NCBI GenBank assembly: GCA_910579275.1
Contig: CAJTTO010000053.1
Span: 1 to 25,631, forward strand
Direction of reading: 5' to 3'
Length of the DNA: 25,631 nucleotides
Source of the DNA: an uncultured Lachnospiraceae bacterium
Lineage (GTDB): Bacteria > Bacillota > Clostridia > Lachnospirales > Lachnospiraceae
The translations under genes and the position numbers were made by a program. Under the pieces are notes generated by a model. It did not search any database. It was not told where the DNA came from and saw only the letters and a program-made list of their open reading frames with translations. Positions 16,701 through 24,657 of the stretch are shown piece by piece; the stretch's first letter is position 1; each line of letters begins with the position of its first letter.

Positions 16701-18879
16701 TGTCCAACGGCTCTTTGGCCTGCCACAATATGACATCCAGTCTATTTCCGAGCATCTGATCTTCCCCATACGTCTGGTACACACACGTGCGGTTCTCGTC
16801 GATCAGATTGTCCAGCTTTTTCAGGGCGCTGATACACGCCTCTTCTCCATTGACAAAAAGGTTTTCCGCACCGCTTTCGTCCACATCAGCTTTTGGGATA
16901 ATCCACTCTTTTTCCGTATCATAGAGACCGTAGCCCGGAAGTTTCAAAATGTCCTGCGCCTCACTTCCTTCGCCCAGCAGCTCCTTCAGAAGCACCTGCT
17001 CCTTTCCAGTCGGGTTTTTCAGCGTCTCAAGCGCCGGAATGACTGCCGCAAAAGCGGCTTCGTCCTCCTTTTGCAGCTGCAGGGCAAGGTCAAGCGCCCC
17101 CATATGGCACTCCTCGGACTTTTGCGCAAGCAGCCTGCCGATACACGCTGCCAGACTCGGCTTATCCTGCCTGCGCAGCAGTTCCAGCGTTCCGGCGCGC
17201 CCTTTTTTATAGTTCAGGTTCTGTTCGATTTTTCTGTAGTCGTCCGCGGATAGCTCCATGTCTGCCGCCAGCTTGTACGCCGCCTTATTCGTATACTCCT
17301 CCGCGTTGTGCAGCAGTTCAAAAAGGACTTTTTTGCGTCTGTCCGATGTTGGGCGGTAGAGCAGCACCCGCGCCGCAGCTGCCCTTGACGCACTGTACGT
17401 CTGCCCCTGTCCGACAAGCGGAATCAACTCCGCGGCTTCATCCAGATAATCGTCTTTTTGCAGCATCCATGCAATCACACATATGCGCCCCGCAAGATCC
17501 GAACAGGTCATCTCCACCTCATGCCATGGGAAAATGCAGGGGGATATCTTGATGCCTTTTTTCGGAATACGCCCTAAAATTCCCTTTAAAATCCCATAAA
17601 TGGCTTCTGCCTCTGCGCTGTCCCGAAACATGGTCTCCGGCGCCAGGGGTTTTGGTTTGCGCACTTCCCCGTCGTCAAAGCTATAATGATACTCGCCATC
17701 GTCCCGAATAAGCGCATAGAAAGACGTTCCCGCATCAGACATAAAGCAAGGCAGAAAACACGCGGCAAGTTCCAAATCCTCCGGACAGGAGAGCAGAACC
17801 TCTTTCGCCGCCCGCATCTGCATTTTCTCGTCCTGCAAGGATTGACAAAAATATGATGCCGTCATTTTCTGCTGCTTTGTACCGTTTTTGATAAGCGCAA
17901 TGACCGATTCCACCGCGTCGTCCGCATTGTAAAATCCTTTTGCCCAAAGCGCACAGCTGATGGCAATGGCATCATCCGACGCAAGCTGTTCCTTTAAAAA
18001 ATCCGAATCCCGCAGGCACTGTCCCATCATCCCCAGCAGCTTCCCGCTGATGCGGTCAACACTCTTCTCATGAAAAATGCCAATCCATGTACTGACCGCC
18101 CGCTTGACAGACGAATAGCGAATCAAATCATGCTCCTCAATCACGGAAAACAGATGTAAAAACGCCTCCGGTCTGCCGGCGTCCATCGTCTCACAGACGA
18201 TCTGGCGCGCACCCTCCTGCAGCCGCGCCGCTAGCAGAAATCTCCCGAGATCCTGATAAAGCTCCTGATTTTTTGACATCACAATGCCCAGAACCAGCTC
18301 GCGGCTCATCATCAGCGTGTTATTTTCGCCAAATAGAATATCCTTGACCGCCTGAATTGTCCGTTCTTCTCCCCGATCAATCTGCGCAGCCAAAATCCAT
18401 GAATAATGCAGCTCGCTGCGCGCATGATCATATAGCTCCTCTGAAACCGCTCCTGTCAGAACCGCCGCAAGGTCACCGCCATAAAATTCCAGATGTGCAT
18501 ACGCCCACAGCAGACGGATACTGCTCTCCACAAAAGGAAGATAGCTTTCAGAGCGCAGGCTCCTGCGATACCATCCCGCTGTCATCTGATAACTGTTCAT
18601 CGCATCCAGCGCATCATAAAATTCTTCCTGACGCGCCTGCCCCACACAGACATCCACTACATTTTTGTATGTACTGCGGTACAGATCGCTCAGCTTCCCG
18701 CTCGCGCTCTGCCGCAAAAGTCTGCGCATCTCCTTGCACACATCCTCCGGCATGTTGTAATAATACTTGGTCGGAAGCATCTTTGTCTCACATTCAGAAA
18801 GGTTCGCGCCTTTTTTCACAAGTGCATCGCGCATGGTCTCTGTCAGTTTCATTCTGGACTCATAACTAAATCCTGCCAT
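13780..18879 (-). CDS. Giant DUF4132-family helical-repeat protein
   Basis: This is a 1699-residue cytoplasmic protein with no signal peptide or membrane helix. GAGGGG precedes the ATG at 18879 by about 8 bases. Residues 1 to about 1230 are almost wholly helical, with HEAT-like repeats. The C-terminal part is the conserved region. Near 1437, IAHPYDLYSSGHWHEYQ followed by PFKQVFRELY is the DUF4132 hallmark (HP..L...W......PF.Q..R..Y). From about 1570, MRDVDLAVSVAHAGG, the segment GQYTVHLGSGVVHQLG, and FLPFVDDDPKTAEILSKILL form the conserved terminal domain. Relatives include the enterobacterial YehI/MolR proteins, whose role is unclear. In several genomes such proteins sit with MoxR ATPases and vWA proteins; none is next to this gene. 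The small gene at 18898-19317 lies 18 bases upstream and is probably co-transcribed. A scaffold or conflict-system effector role is speculative. Confidence 0.9.
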   Translation of the reverse strand: MAGFSYESRMKLTETMRDALVKKGANLSECETKMLPTKYYYNMPEDVCKEMRRLLRQSASGKLSDLYRSTYKNVVDVCVGQARQEEFYDALDAMNSYQMTAGWYRRSLRSESYLPFVESSIRLLWAYAHLEFYGGDLAAVLTGAVSEELYDHARSELHYSWILAAQIDRGEERTIQAVKDILFGENNTLMMSRELVLGIVMSKNQELYQDLGRFLLAARLQEGARQIVCETMDAGRPEAFLHLFSVIEEHDLIRYSSVKRAVSTWIGIFHEKSVDRISGKLLGMMGQCLRDSDFLKEQLASDDAIAISCALWAKGFYNADDAVESVIALIKNGTKQQKMTASYFCQSLQDEKMQMRAAKEVLLSCPEDLELAACFLPCFMSDAGTSFYALIRDDGEYHYSFDDGEVRKPKPLAPETMFRDSAEAEAIYGILKGILGRIPKKGIKISPCIFPWHEVEMTCSDLAGRICVIAWMLQKDDYLDEAAELIPLVGQGQTYSASRAAAARVLLYRPTSDRRKKVLFELLHNAEEYTNKAAYKLAADMELSADDYRKIEQNLNYKKGRAGTLELLRRQDKPSLAACIGRLLAQKSEECHMGALDLALQLQKEDEAAFAAVIPALETLKNPTGKEQVLLKELLGEGSEAQDILKLPGYGLYDTEKEWIIPKADVDESGAENLFVNGEEACISALKKLDNLIDENRTCVYQTYGEDQMLGNRLDVILWQAKEPLDKYPFRALWETFYETQIKSQQLLLEIQLFCECSSRKSDYERNAGLYQKIFGHTFSELTVRLSYPEQVGRVVSALFNQYVPRSLLVHFGLCVTARLLSVLDSSNDMFTIEEERWNGQKHVFTKRALDLPVFKDACQWLSGAGKDDWEKAFALRFRLQQYYQEQRTREVLAQYGYHRSWQDYLVLSDYVQCCVRGVWDKDLFYKAVFTYCDIGNLLESISTVEQKGAVASRTGYRGIYDFFGYDAIPLVDGKYHFDKIGDEMPEMTFAHTLYREMIPVILKVELKRGEQPTPFSKDIRRIRVVYGIDYMIQILTALGKDPLQRGYSYYSSGEDRRHVLSHLLKVSMPKPEETAQDLKQALKGTDITQKRLVELAMYAQQWLPMIEEYLEMPGFASTCYYFIAHTSEGFDDKVTSVIAKYTPLSPEELRDGAFDIHWFFEAYEKLGEKNFKMLYDAAKYSSGGTAHGRARKYADAALGKVDKETLQAEINAKRNKDLLMSIGLLPLPKTSKAREQELLDHYQFIQKYKKESRQFGAQRRASEARAVEIALRNLSVNAGFTDVTRLTLRMEGKLAEQSAECFEWRTVGELELMVQVDESGKSTLLCRKEGKLLKSIPAKYKKDETVLRYQAVVKKLKEQYSRTRQMMEQAMEDRTTFEVWEFLELFQNPVASPITKPLVVRTAGEQEVKLGFLTKDGIVDSSGTVFPVNAEERIFIAHPYDLYSSGHWHEYQKLLFEKQIKQPFKQVFRELYVKLDEELDKHHSMLFSGNQIQPQKTVGALRSRRWVADYEDGLQKIYYKEDIIACIYAMADWFSPSDAEAPTLEYVVFSERRTGKPLKIKEIPDIIYSEVMRDVDLAVSVAHAGGVDPETSHSTIEMRRAIVECNLALFRTKNVRLEGNHAIIDGKLGQYTVHLGSGVVHQLGNAMLFVVPVHAQQRGRIFLPFVDDDPKTAEILSKILLFAEDAKIKDPKILGQIQ

Positions 18880-18897
18880 TTGTATTCCCCTCTCATT

Positions 18898-19317
18898 TTA
18901 CCATCCCGACAGCATCGTCAGTCGTATAAATGTAAACACAATATCCTCTGTCCACGGGATTTCATCGGAAAGAGCGGTCAGCTCCTCCTCCCCCGCAAAC
19001 ACACGGTAAATACCGTCCTCAAAACATTGCAGTGTGTTTGCGACGGCCTTGTCCTCCTCCGCGTCCGCACCGCCCCGCAGACCGTAGGAAATCTTTCCGC
19101 GCGCTGCCTGATCCGCAATCTCCTCCTGCGTCAGGTACGCCAGAATCTGCCCCTCATCCTTCCGCTCGTTGTACTGCCTGACACCGAGTCTCGTCAGGCC
19201 GACAAGAAGCGCACGGACGGTCTGTGGCTTCCCTTCAAGCTCAAATGCCACAGGCGCGATATCGACGCGGTTCTGCCTGCCCGGCTTTTTCATCTTGACG
19301 TAAATTGTAAATGACAT
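18898..19317 (-). CDS. Small conserved partner of the DUF4132 protein
   Basis: This is a 139-residue soluble protein. A very G-rich site (GGGGGGAA) precedes the ATG at 19317. It starts with a beta strand (SFTIYVKM), then TVRALLVGLTRLGVRQYNER as a helix. ILAYLTQEEIADQAARGKISYG follows, then a conserved-looking block TLQCFEDGIYRVF, and a C-terminal strand VFTFIRLTMLSGW. I recall small proteins with FEDG.Y.VF and a final TF.RLT.L.G accompanying DUF4132 proteins in other bacteria, but cannot verify this here. Strand, helix and final-strand order is compatible with a ubiquitin-like beta-grasp fold; this is inference. The 18-base gap to the giant gene strongly suggests one operon and joint function. 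Confidence 0.85.
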   Translation of the reverse strand: MSFTIYVKMKKPGRQNRVDIAPVAFELEGKPQTVRALLVGLTRLGVRQYNERKDEGQILAYLTQEEIADQAARGKISYGLRGGADAEEDKAVANTLQCFEDGIYRVFAGEEELTALSDEIPWTEDIVFTFIRLTMLSGW

Positions 19318-19350
19318 GTGCGTTCCCCCCCTTCACACATCTTGGGCTAA

Positions 19351-19417
19351 GGAACTGCTAACAAATAACGCATCCATTCGACTTGTCTAAATGAACGGGT
19401 TCTTTATTAACAGTTCC
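19351..19417. repeat. Inverted repeat pair between two minus-strand genes
   Basis: GGAACTGCTAACAAATAA (19351-19368) and the minus strand of 19400-19417 (GGAACTGTTAATAAAGAA) match at 15 of 18 positions. They enclose about 31 bases that include the palindrome GAACGGGTTC. It fills most of the 103-base gap in front of the DUF4132 operon. No T-run follows, so it is not a simple terminator. It could be a MITE-like remnant or an operator. Confidence 0.5.
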
Positions 19418-19420
19418 CAA

Positions 19421-20044
19421 TTATTTCAAATCAAATAGTTCTTTTACATAGCCAAACATCTCATCCTGACTTCTACATCCATCATTTACTATGCATGGAA
19501 CTGCATTCTTCTCACATTCTGATTTTACTTGTTTCGCAAACAGAATATCCCGTTCCATCCAATTATGAAAAGCCTGTTGCGGATCGGAGCAATCCTTCAA
19601 GATATATGAAACCCATTCGCGCTGTTTATAGTGTGATATCTGAAAATCCGGTGTTGGAACGATTGAAATATATTCCTTCCTTCCATACTTCATCATTACA
19701 TTCGGCGTATACCCAGCCCCTTCAGTTACAATAAAATCCGCATCAACTTTATTCAAATGTTCAAACACCGATTCCGATATTTCATCATAAATAAGAAATT
19801 CCTCTTTACATTGTATTGACGGCTCTCTCATCCAGATTTCATCCGGTGTCATAGTCACACAGTTTTTACATGCAGGATATCCCTTTTGTGCCGCAACATT
19901 AACAAATTCATCCAAATAATCGTCAATCTTAAAATAACATGCACCATATTCCTTTGAAATCCGTTCGGCAACAGTACTCTTTCCGCTACAAGGTGACCCG
20001 CCTATAAAAAGAACTCTTTTATTCAATAGCCTTTGCGCACTCAT
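19421..20044 (-). CDS. P-loop kinase-like ATPase
   Basis: This is a 207-residue soluble protein. The ATG at 20044 is chosen because a GGGGGGG stretch lies about 9 bases upstream; an ATG three codons earlier abuts that stretch, and the frame is open for 41 further codons without a site. Walker A is GGSPCSGKST (residues 15-24), then YFKIDDYLDEF in the place where small-molecule kinases bind substrate with an Asp. FIVTEGAGYTPNVM resembles a second strand, and WMERDILFAKQV a lid-like segment. The general plan fits the adenylate/shikimate/nucleoside kinase superfamily, but the substrate cannot be named. A cluster Cys-(x2)-Cys (PACKNC) is unusual. The gene is more AT-rich than its neighbours, suggesting transfer. 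It follows a hydrolase fragment on the same strand. Confidence 0.82.
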   Translation of the reverse strand: MSAQRLLNKRVLFIGGSPCSGKSTVAERISKEYGACYFKIDDYLDEFVNVAAQKGYPACKNCVTMTPDEIWMREPSIQCKEEFLIYDEISESVFEHLNKVDADFIVTEGAGYTPNVMMKYGRKEYISIVPTPDFQISHYKQREWVSYILKDCSDPQQAFHNWMERDILFAKQVKSECEKNAVPCIVNDGCRSQDEMFGYVKELFDLK

Positions 20045-20215
20045 TTTCTTCATCCCCCCCAATATGAAAATTCCGACTCCGACACCCCTTAAAAACACCC
20101 TGTTTATCGCAGATGCACTTTCCCTTGCGTATATCTTTCCACAGGGTATTACAACCCCCGATAAGCAAAGCTTCACATCACAGGAAAAATGAAGGAAACA
20201 ACATCATCCATAACA

Positions 20216-20473
20216 TTATAACACAAAATAACCAACGAAGAAAATGATTTTCATGAAGCTGCATCTGTTTTTTCGGCTGAAAACATACACGGTAAATTCT
20301 TTCGCATATATCCTGTACATCATTGAAAAAACAAGTGCCATTCCTTTCACCGTGGATAATCCGTCTCCCAAGCCGGGCAGCATAATAAGATTTCTGTTCC
20401 CATTTCCAAAAGAAATATAATCCATTTCAGCGTTTCCAACACGGACGCTTCCATTATAGGCATGATAAAACAT
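20216..20473 (-). pseudogene. Alpha/beta hydrolase, N-terminal fragment
   Basis: AGGGAGG precedes the ATG at 20473, and the start lies 13 bases behind the permease stop, so this was the last gene of the exporter operon. Only 85 residues remain. NRNLIMLPGLGDGLSTVKGMA is the first strand and oxyanion-loop region of alpha/beta hydrolases, and the next strand is FTVYVFSRKN. After SRKN (about residue 66) the frame turns into RCSFMKIIFFVGYFVL and stops. The nucleophile elbow (GxSxG), catalytic Asp and His are all missing from a family of about 250 residues. No continuation is seen in other frames down to 20045. It is a deletion remnant. Confidence 0.82.
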
Positions 20474-20486
20474 AGCAGCCTCCCTT

Positions 20487-22826
20487 TTAAAACTCATTAA
20501 TCGTCTCCGTAATCTCCATTTCACGAATCCGCTTTGCGGGCGCATATACTGCCGCGGCGCAGGACAGTGCAAAAATTACGGTGGCAATCACAATCGGCTC
20601 GGCTGGGATTTCCCAGCTCCCGCCGAAATGTTGATAGACAAGCTTATTCATCATCATCCTGTGGACGAAAAGCCCTCCCACACACCCGATGACCAGACCG
20701 CACACCGCGTAAGACGCCGCCTCCGCCGCAATCATCTTTGTCATCTGGTGTGTGCTCATACCGACGGCGCGCATCGCGCCATACTGCCGCATTCGCGCCG
20801 ACACGCTCATAGAAATACTGTTCATGATGTTAAAAAACGTAATCAGCGCGATGATTGCCAGAAAGCCATATGCCGCAGCCTGAAACACGCCAAACGAAGA
20901 AGTGTTTTCTCTATTCTCCTCGCGCCGGTCATAAAACAGATTGTCGCCTGCGATTGCGCGGAGTGTGTCCACTGTTTCCTCTGTCGCGTCTTTTGTAAGC
21001 TGTACGTTCAGACTCATGTACTTGTTCTCACCTGTGATGCGCGCAAAAGTTTCCTCTGTGCACACCAGTGCCGGACGGTTCTCCGTTCCGATTCCTGATG
21101 AGACGACACATACAATATTCAGCTCCGTGTCCCCAATCTGAATCCTATCGCCGACATCCAGACGGCTGTCTTTATTAAAGATTGTCAGCACATTGTTTGT
21201 ATCTCCATGAACAGACTGCATACTGCCGCTGGCAACTGCATTCTGAGTCCACCGAAACATGTAGTCATCATAGGAAACCAAATCAACGCTGCCCTCATTT
21301 CCGTTAATCAGCGCCGGTAGGTCAAATGCCATCGCACTCCCGAAAGCTGCTTCCACGCCGGAAAGCCTGCTCATTTCATCTTTCATGCTCTTTGGAATCG
21401 CGTTGACATTTTCCACCGGAGCAATAGAAATATCAGGATTCAATTCCCCATCTACCGGAAGAAGCCTGTTTGCAAAGTCAAGCAGCGCATAAAAGCCCAG
21501 AAACAGCACCACCGTAAAAGCAAAGGATAATGACATAAGTGTCATATTTTTCTTCGAGGAGACCGCATGATACACGCCAAGGGCGCTCTCCACCTTGAAA
21601 AGACGGGTACTTGCCGCATGGGACACTGTTTTTCCAATCTCCATGCTGCCTGACACCGCCGCCACAGGAGAGACGTCCGCCGCCCGCCGCGCCGGAGAAT
21701 GCGCTGCCATCAACACAGATATCACACCGACCAAAACGCCGCTCAAAATGCCGAGCGCACTGAATCGGAACGTAAATTCACTGAACTCTCCCCCCACTAT
21801 ATTTTTTAGGACAACACACAAAATCCATGTCACTGCAATGCTGAGTGCCAAGCCAAAAGGAATCGCTGTTTTACACCAATTCAGGGCTTCCAGCCGAACG
21901 AACTGCACAATCTGCTTCCTGCTCGCGCCAATGCAGCGCATCATGCCGAAAAACTTTGTCCGCTGCGAGACACTGCTGTTCATACAGCTTGAAATCATCA
22001 GCACACCGGCAGTCAAAACCAAAACAGACACGACTGCCGCAAGCGGATAAAGCGCATTGACCTGCTGGCTGCTGCTCACCCCCGCCAAGGCAACCGCAGC
22101 CAGATTTTCCTCGACAGCCCCGTCAGCCAGACCATACTTTTCCTTCACGTCCGCAATCGCCTGCTTGAGTTTTGTTCGCTGCGCAAAGCGGACAACATAG
22201 AAGGACGTACACGTTTCCCCATTTGTTTGCAATACGCTGTCCAGCATTTCTGGACGAAGATAGGCACAGACCCCTTCATACTTCTTGTTATACTTCGCCA
22301 TTTCATCGAGACAAAATCCTGTCACCGTAAAATCAAATGCGCCTGACGGTGTTTGAATCACGACATTGTCCCCAATCTGAATGCCAAGCTGTTCCTTTGC
22401 CGGCGCGTTCAGCATGACCTCGTTTTCTTTCTGCGGAAACACGCCTTCCATCTCATACCCCCGCAGATCATCCACATACGCCTGCTCTGTCCCATACAAA
22501 ATAACGCGCCTGCCGCCTATCTGATATCCCTCGTAGATATCCTCCCCAAACGCCTGATACCATGCCGACGCGGATACGTCACTGCCGGTTGCCAGCTGCG
22601 CTGCCTCCTCCTCCGTCAGACCGCTTATCGCAATGTGGTGGCTGCCGTGCTTTTTGATCATCGCCTCCTCTTCGCCCTTTGCCATAATCTCCGCCATGGA
22701 AAAGACCGATGTCACCAGAAACACCGCAAGCACAATGCAAAACAGCGTCATTCGGTTCTGTTTTTTGCGCATTCTTGCCGAAATCGGTATCAGGTCAAGA
22801 TAACTCTTCATCACAGCACGTTTCAT
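20487..22826 (-). CDS. ABC transporter permease, FtsX/MacB type
   Basis: This is a 779-residue membrane protein. The ATG at 22826 overlaps the ATPase stop in an ATGA and has GGGGAGG at good spacing; a GTG three codons upstream lies too close to that site. TM1 is about 26-48, followed by a large extracellular domain to about 250. The first FtsX domain (helices near 260-380) contains MRCIGASRKQIVQFVRLEALN. A second signal-like helix near 430-450 precedes another extracellular domain. A second FtsX domain at the C-terminus contains MRAVGMSTHQMTKMIAAEA. Paired FtsX domains of this kind act with a LolD/MacB-like ATPase to export or extract lipophilic or peptide substrates, often in antimicrobial-peptide resistance. 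The gene looks intact. The substrate is unknown. Confidence 0.95.
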   Translation of the reverse strand: MKRAVMKSYLDLIPISARMRKKQNRMTLFCIVLAVFLVTSVFSMAEIMAKGEEEAMIKKHGSHHIAISGLTEEEAAQLATGSDVSASAWYQAFGEDIYEGYQIGGRRVILYGTEQAYVDDLRGYEMEGVFPQKENEVMLNAPAKEQLGIQIGDNVVIQTPSGAFDFTVTGFCLDEMAKYNKKYEGVCAYLRPEMLDSVLQTNGETCTSFYVVRFAQRTKLKQAIADVKEKYGLADGAVEENLAAVALAGVSSSQQVNALYPLAAVVSVLVLTAGVLMISSCMNSSVSQRTKFFGMMRCIGASRKQIVQFVRLEALNWCKTAIPFGLALSIAVTWILCVVLKNIVGGEFSEFTFRFSALGILSGVLVGVISVLMAAHSPARRAADVSPVAAVSGSMEIGKTVSHAASTRLFKVESALGVYHAVSSKKNMTLMSLSFAFTVVLFLGFYALLDFANRLLPVDGELNPDISIAPVENVNAIPKSMKDEMSRLSGVEAAFGSAMAFDLPALINGNEGSVDLVSYDDYMFRWTQNAVASGSMQSVHGDTNNVLTIFNKDSRLDVGDRIQIGDTELNIVCVVSSGIGTENRPALVCTEETFARITGENKYMSLNVQLTKDATEETVDTLRAIAGDNLFYDRREENRENTSSFGVFQAAAYGFLAIIALITFFNIMNSISMSVSARMRQYGAMRAVGMSTHQMTKMIAAEAASYAVCGLVIGCVGGLFVHRMMMNKLVYQHFGGSWEIPAEPIVIATVIFALSCAAAVYAPAKRIREMEITETINEF

Positions 22827-23506
22827 TCCGAACACCTCCCCAAATCACTTAATATGCCGTCCGACACCTGCAACACCCGGTCGGCAGTCTGCGCAATACT
22901 GCGGTTATGCGTAATCATGATAATTGTCTGTTCATACTTTTTTGACGTTCCTTTCAGGAGTGCAATCACTTCCCTGCTGTTTTGCGTGTCGAGATTTCCG
23001 GTCGGCTCGTCCGCGAGAATCAGCGACGGACGGGTAATCAGTGCGCGTCCGATTGCCACCCGCTGCTGCTGCCCGCCTGACAACTGGCTTGGCAGATGGT
23101 TTCGCCGCTCGTTGAGATTCAACACCGCAAGAAGCTCCTCCAAGTAATTCCAGTCAGGCTTCTGGTAGTCAAGCAGCAGTGGAAAAATAATATTCTGCTC
23201 CACCGTCAATTCAGGAATCAGATTAAATGCCTGAAAAATAAATCCGATATTGCGTCGGCGGAAAATGGTGCGCTTTTTATCCTTCATGGAAAAAGTGTCC
23301 TTGCCGTCAATCAGCACCTTGCCCGACGTAGGTGTGTCAAGCGCCCCAATCATATTTAACAGCGTGCTCTTGCCAGAGCCGGACTCCCCGACAACCGCCA
23401 CATACTCTCCCCTCTGAACGGAGAAACTGACATTTTTTAACGCCTGCACTGCTGTCTCACCACTGCCATATGTTTTGCATAATTTCTGAATTTCCAATAA
23501 CTTCAT
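22823..23506 (-). CDS. ABC transporter ATP-binding protein, MacB/LolD type
   Basis: This is a 227-residue ATPase. GAGAGGTG precedes the ATG by about 7 bases. Walker A is GESGSGKST (40-48), the Q-loop is in GFIFQAFNLIPELTVEQN, the signature is LSGGQQQRVAIGRAL, Walker B is LILADEPTGNLD and the switch His is in IMITHN. These are the usual motifs of exporters paired with FtsX-type permeases. Its stop codon overlaps the permease start by 4 bases, implying translational coupling. Two TCTGTACA repeats lie 25-50 bases upstream and may control it. Confidence 0.96.
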   Translation of the reverse strand: MKLLEIQKLCKTYGSGETAVQALKNVSFSVQRGEYVAVVGESGSGKSTLLNMIGALDTPTSGKVLIDGKDTFSMKDKKRTIFRRRNIGFIFQAFNLIPELTVEQNIIFPLLLDYQKPDWNYLEELLAVLNLNERRNHLPSQLSGGQQQRVAIGRALITRPSLILADEPTGNLDTQNSREVIALLKGTSKKYEQTIIMITHNRSIAQTADRVLQVSDGILSDLGRCSE

Positions 23507-23530
23507 CTATAAGCACCTCTCTTATCATAT

Positions 23531-23557
23531 TCTGTACAGATTGCTCTCCTCTGTACA
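23531..23557. promoter_or_regulatory. Direct repeat TCTGTACA upstream of the ABC exporter
   Basis: TCTGTACA occurs at 23531-23538 and again at 23550-23557, each holding the palindrome TGTACA, 19 bases apart (near two helical turns). OmpR-type response regulators often bind such tandem repeats, and a histidine kinase gene lies directly upstream. The cognate regulator is not in the window, so the role is inferred. Confidence 0.45.
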
Positions 23558-23601
23558 ATGACAGGATAACATGCAAATCCTACAGTCAGGCTTCATTATG
23601 G

Positions 23602-24645
23602 TTACATTTTTGTAGGAATTAAAAAACTAAGGTCAAACGCAGTCCCCTCGCCAAGCCAGCTATCCACCTCAATCGTACCGTTATGTGCCTCTACCACAGA
23701 TTTTGCCAGCGGCAGTCCCAAGCCGATCCCCTGCGTGTCCTTAGAATATCTGCTGCGGTAAAAGCGCTTGAAAATATGGTGCAAATCCTCCGGGCAGATT
23801 CCTTTTCCGTTGTCCTGTACCGTGATGTGCACTACCGATGCCGACTGTCCCCATATAATCCGCACAACGTCCCCGCTGTCTGTGTGGTCAAGTGCATTTT
23901 TCACAATATTGCCGACTGCCTCTACAATCCAATACCGGTCACAGAAAAAGGAGAGGGATTCACTGCCCGCAAGGGCAATCTCCTTCCCCTCCTGTGTGGC
24001 GCGGAACAAGAATCGTTTCCTCACATCCGCCATCATCTCCGCGAGATTTTCGGACTTTTTCTCAATTGCAATCGTTCCGGCATCAAACTTCGCTATTTTC
24101 AGCAAATTCTGCACCAGCGTCTCAATACGGTCAAGCTCCTGCTCGGACAGCGCGGAAAATTCCTGCACTTCCGACAGCTCTTTTGCCTCCGCTTCTGTCT
24201 GTATAATGCCATTGTAGATATTGAGTGCGGCAAGCGGCGTCTTTAGCTGGTGTGAAATGTCGGATATCGTATTTTTCAGCGCCGCACGCGCACGTCCCTC
24301 ATTCTCTGCCTTTGCATTCAATATGGCTGCGAGCGCGTTGACCTCGTGGAACAGTCTGTACCATTCCCCCTCCTCGCTGCACTCGATGCGGGCTTCGCGG
24401 TTGCCGGAAATGTATTCCCTGACCTTCTCGGCAGCGTCCTCAATAATCTGCTCCTGTTCCCTGAAAAATCTGTAACAGAAAAAGGCAGTCACAGCTCCCA
24501 TCAGCACTGGCAGACACAACAAATATGCTGCCGGCGCTGATCGCAGCGACAACAGCACAATCATTCCTGTCTCAAATGACAAGGTACAGAACAATATGCG
24601 AAGAAAAAGAGACTTTATTTTAGAGTTCGTCAATAGTTTTCTCAT
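23602..24645 (-). CDS. Sensor histidine kinase, short-loop membrane type
   Basis: This is a 347-residue kinase. GAGGGA precedes the ATG by about 8 bases. Two membrane helices (about 12-33 and 40-60) are separated by only a few residues, so there is no extracellular sensor, as in intramembrane-sensing kinases that respond through a partner transporter. The dimerisation domain carries the phospho-acceptor His132 in ISHQLKTPL. The ATPase domain has the N box VGNIVKNALDH, G1 DNGKG and G2 GIGLGLPLAKSVV. The exporter genes follow 95 bases downstream, the usual layout for such kinases. The response regulator expected directly upstream is missing; a defective acetyltransferase gene lies 12 bases upstream instead. 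Confidence 0.95.
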   Translation of the reverse strand: MRKLLTNSKIKSLFLRILFCTLSFETGMIVLLSLRSAPAAYLLCLPVLMGAVTAFFCYRFFREQEQIIEDAAEKVREYISGNREARIECSEEGEWYRLFHEVNALAAILNAKAENEGRARAALKNTISDISHQLKTPLAALNIYNGIIQTEAEAKELSEVQEFSALSEQELDRIETLVQNLLKIAKFDAGTIAIEKKSENLAEMMADVRKRFLFRATQEGKEIALAGSESLSFFCDRYWIVEAVGNIVKNALDHTDSGDVVRIIWGQSASVVHITVQDNGKGICPEDLHHIFKRFYRSRYSKDTQGIGLGLPLAKSVVEAHNGTIEVDSWLGEGTAFDLSFLIPTKM

Positions 24646-24657
24646 GAATACATTCCC

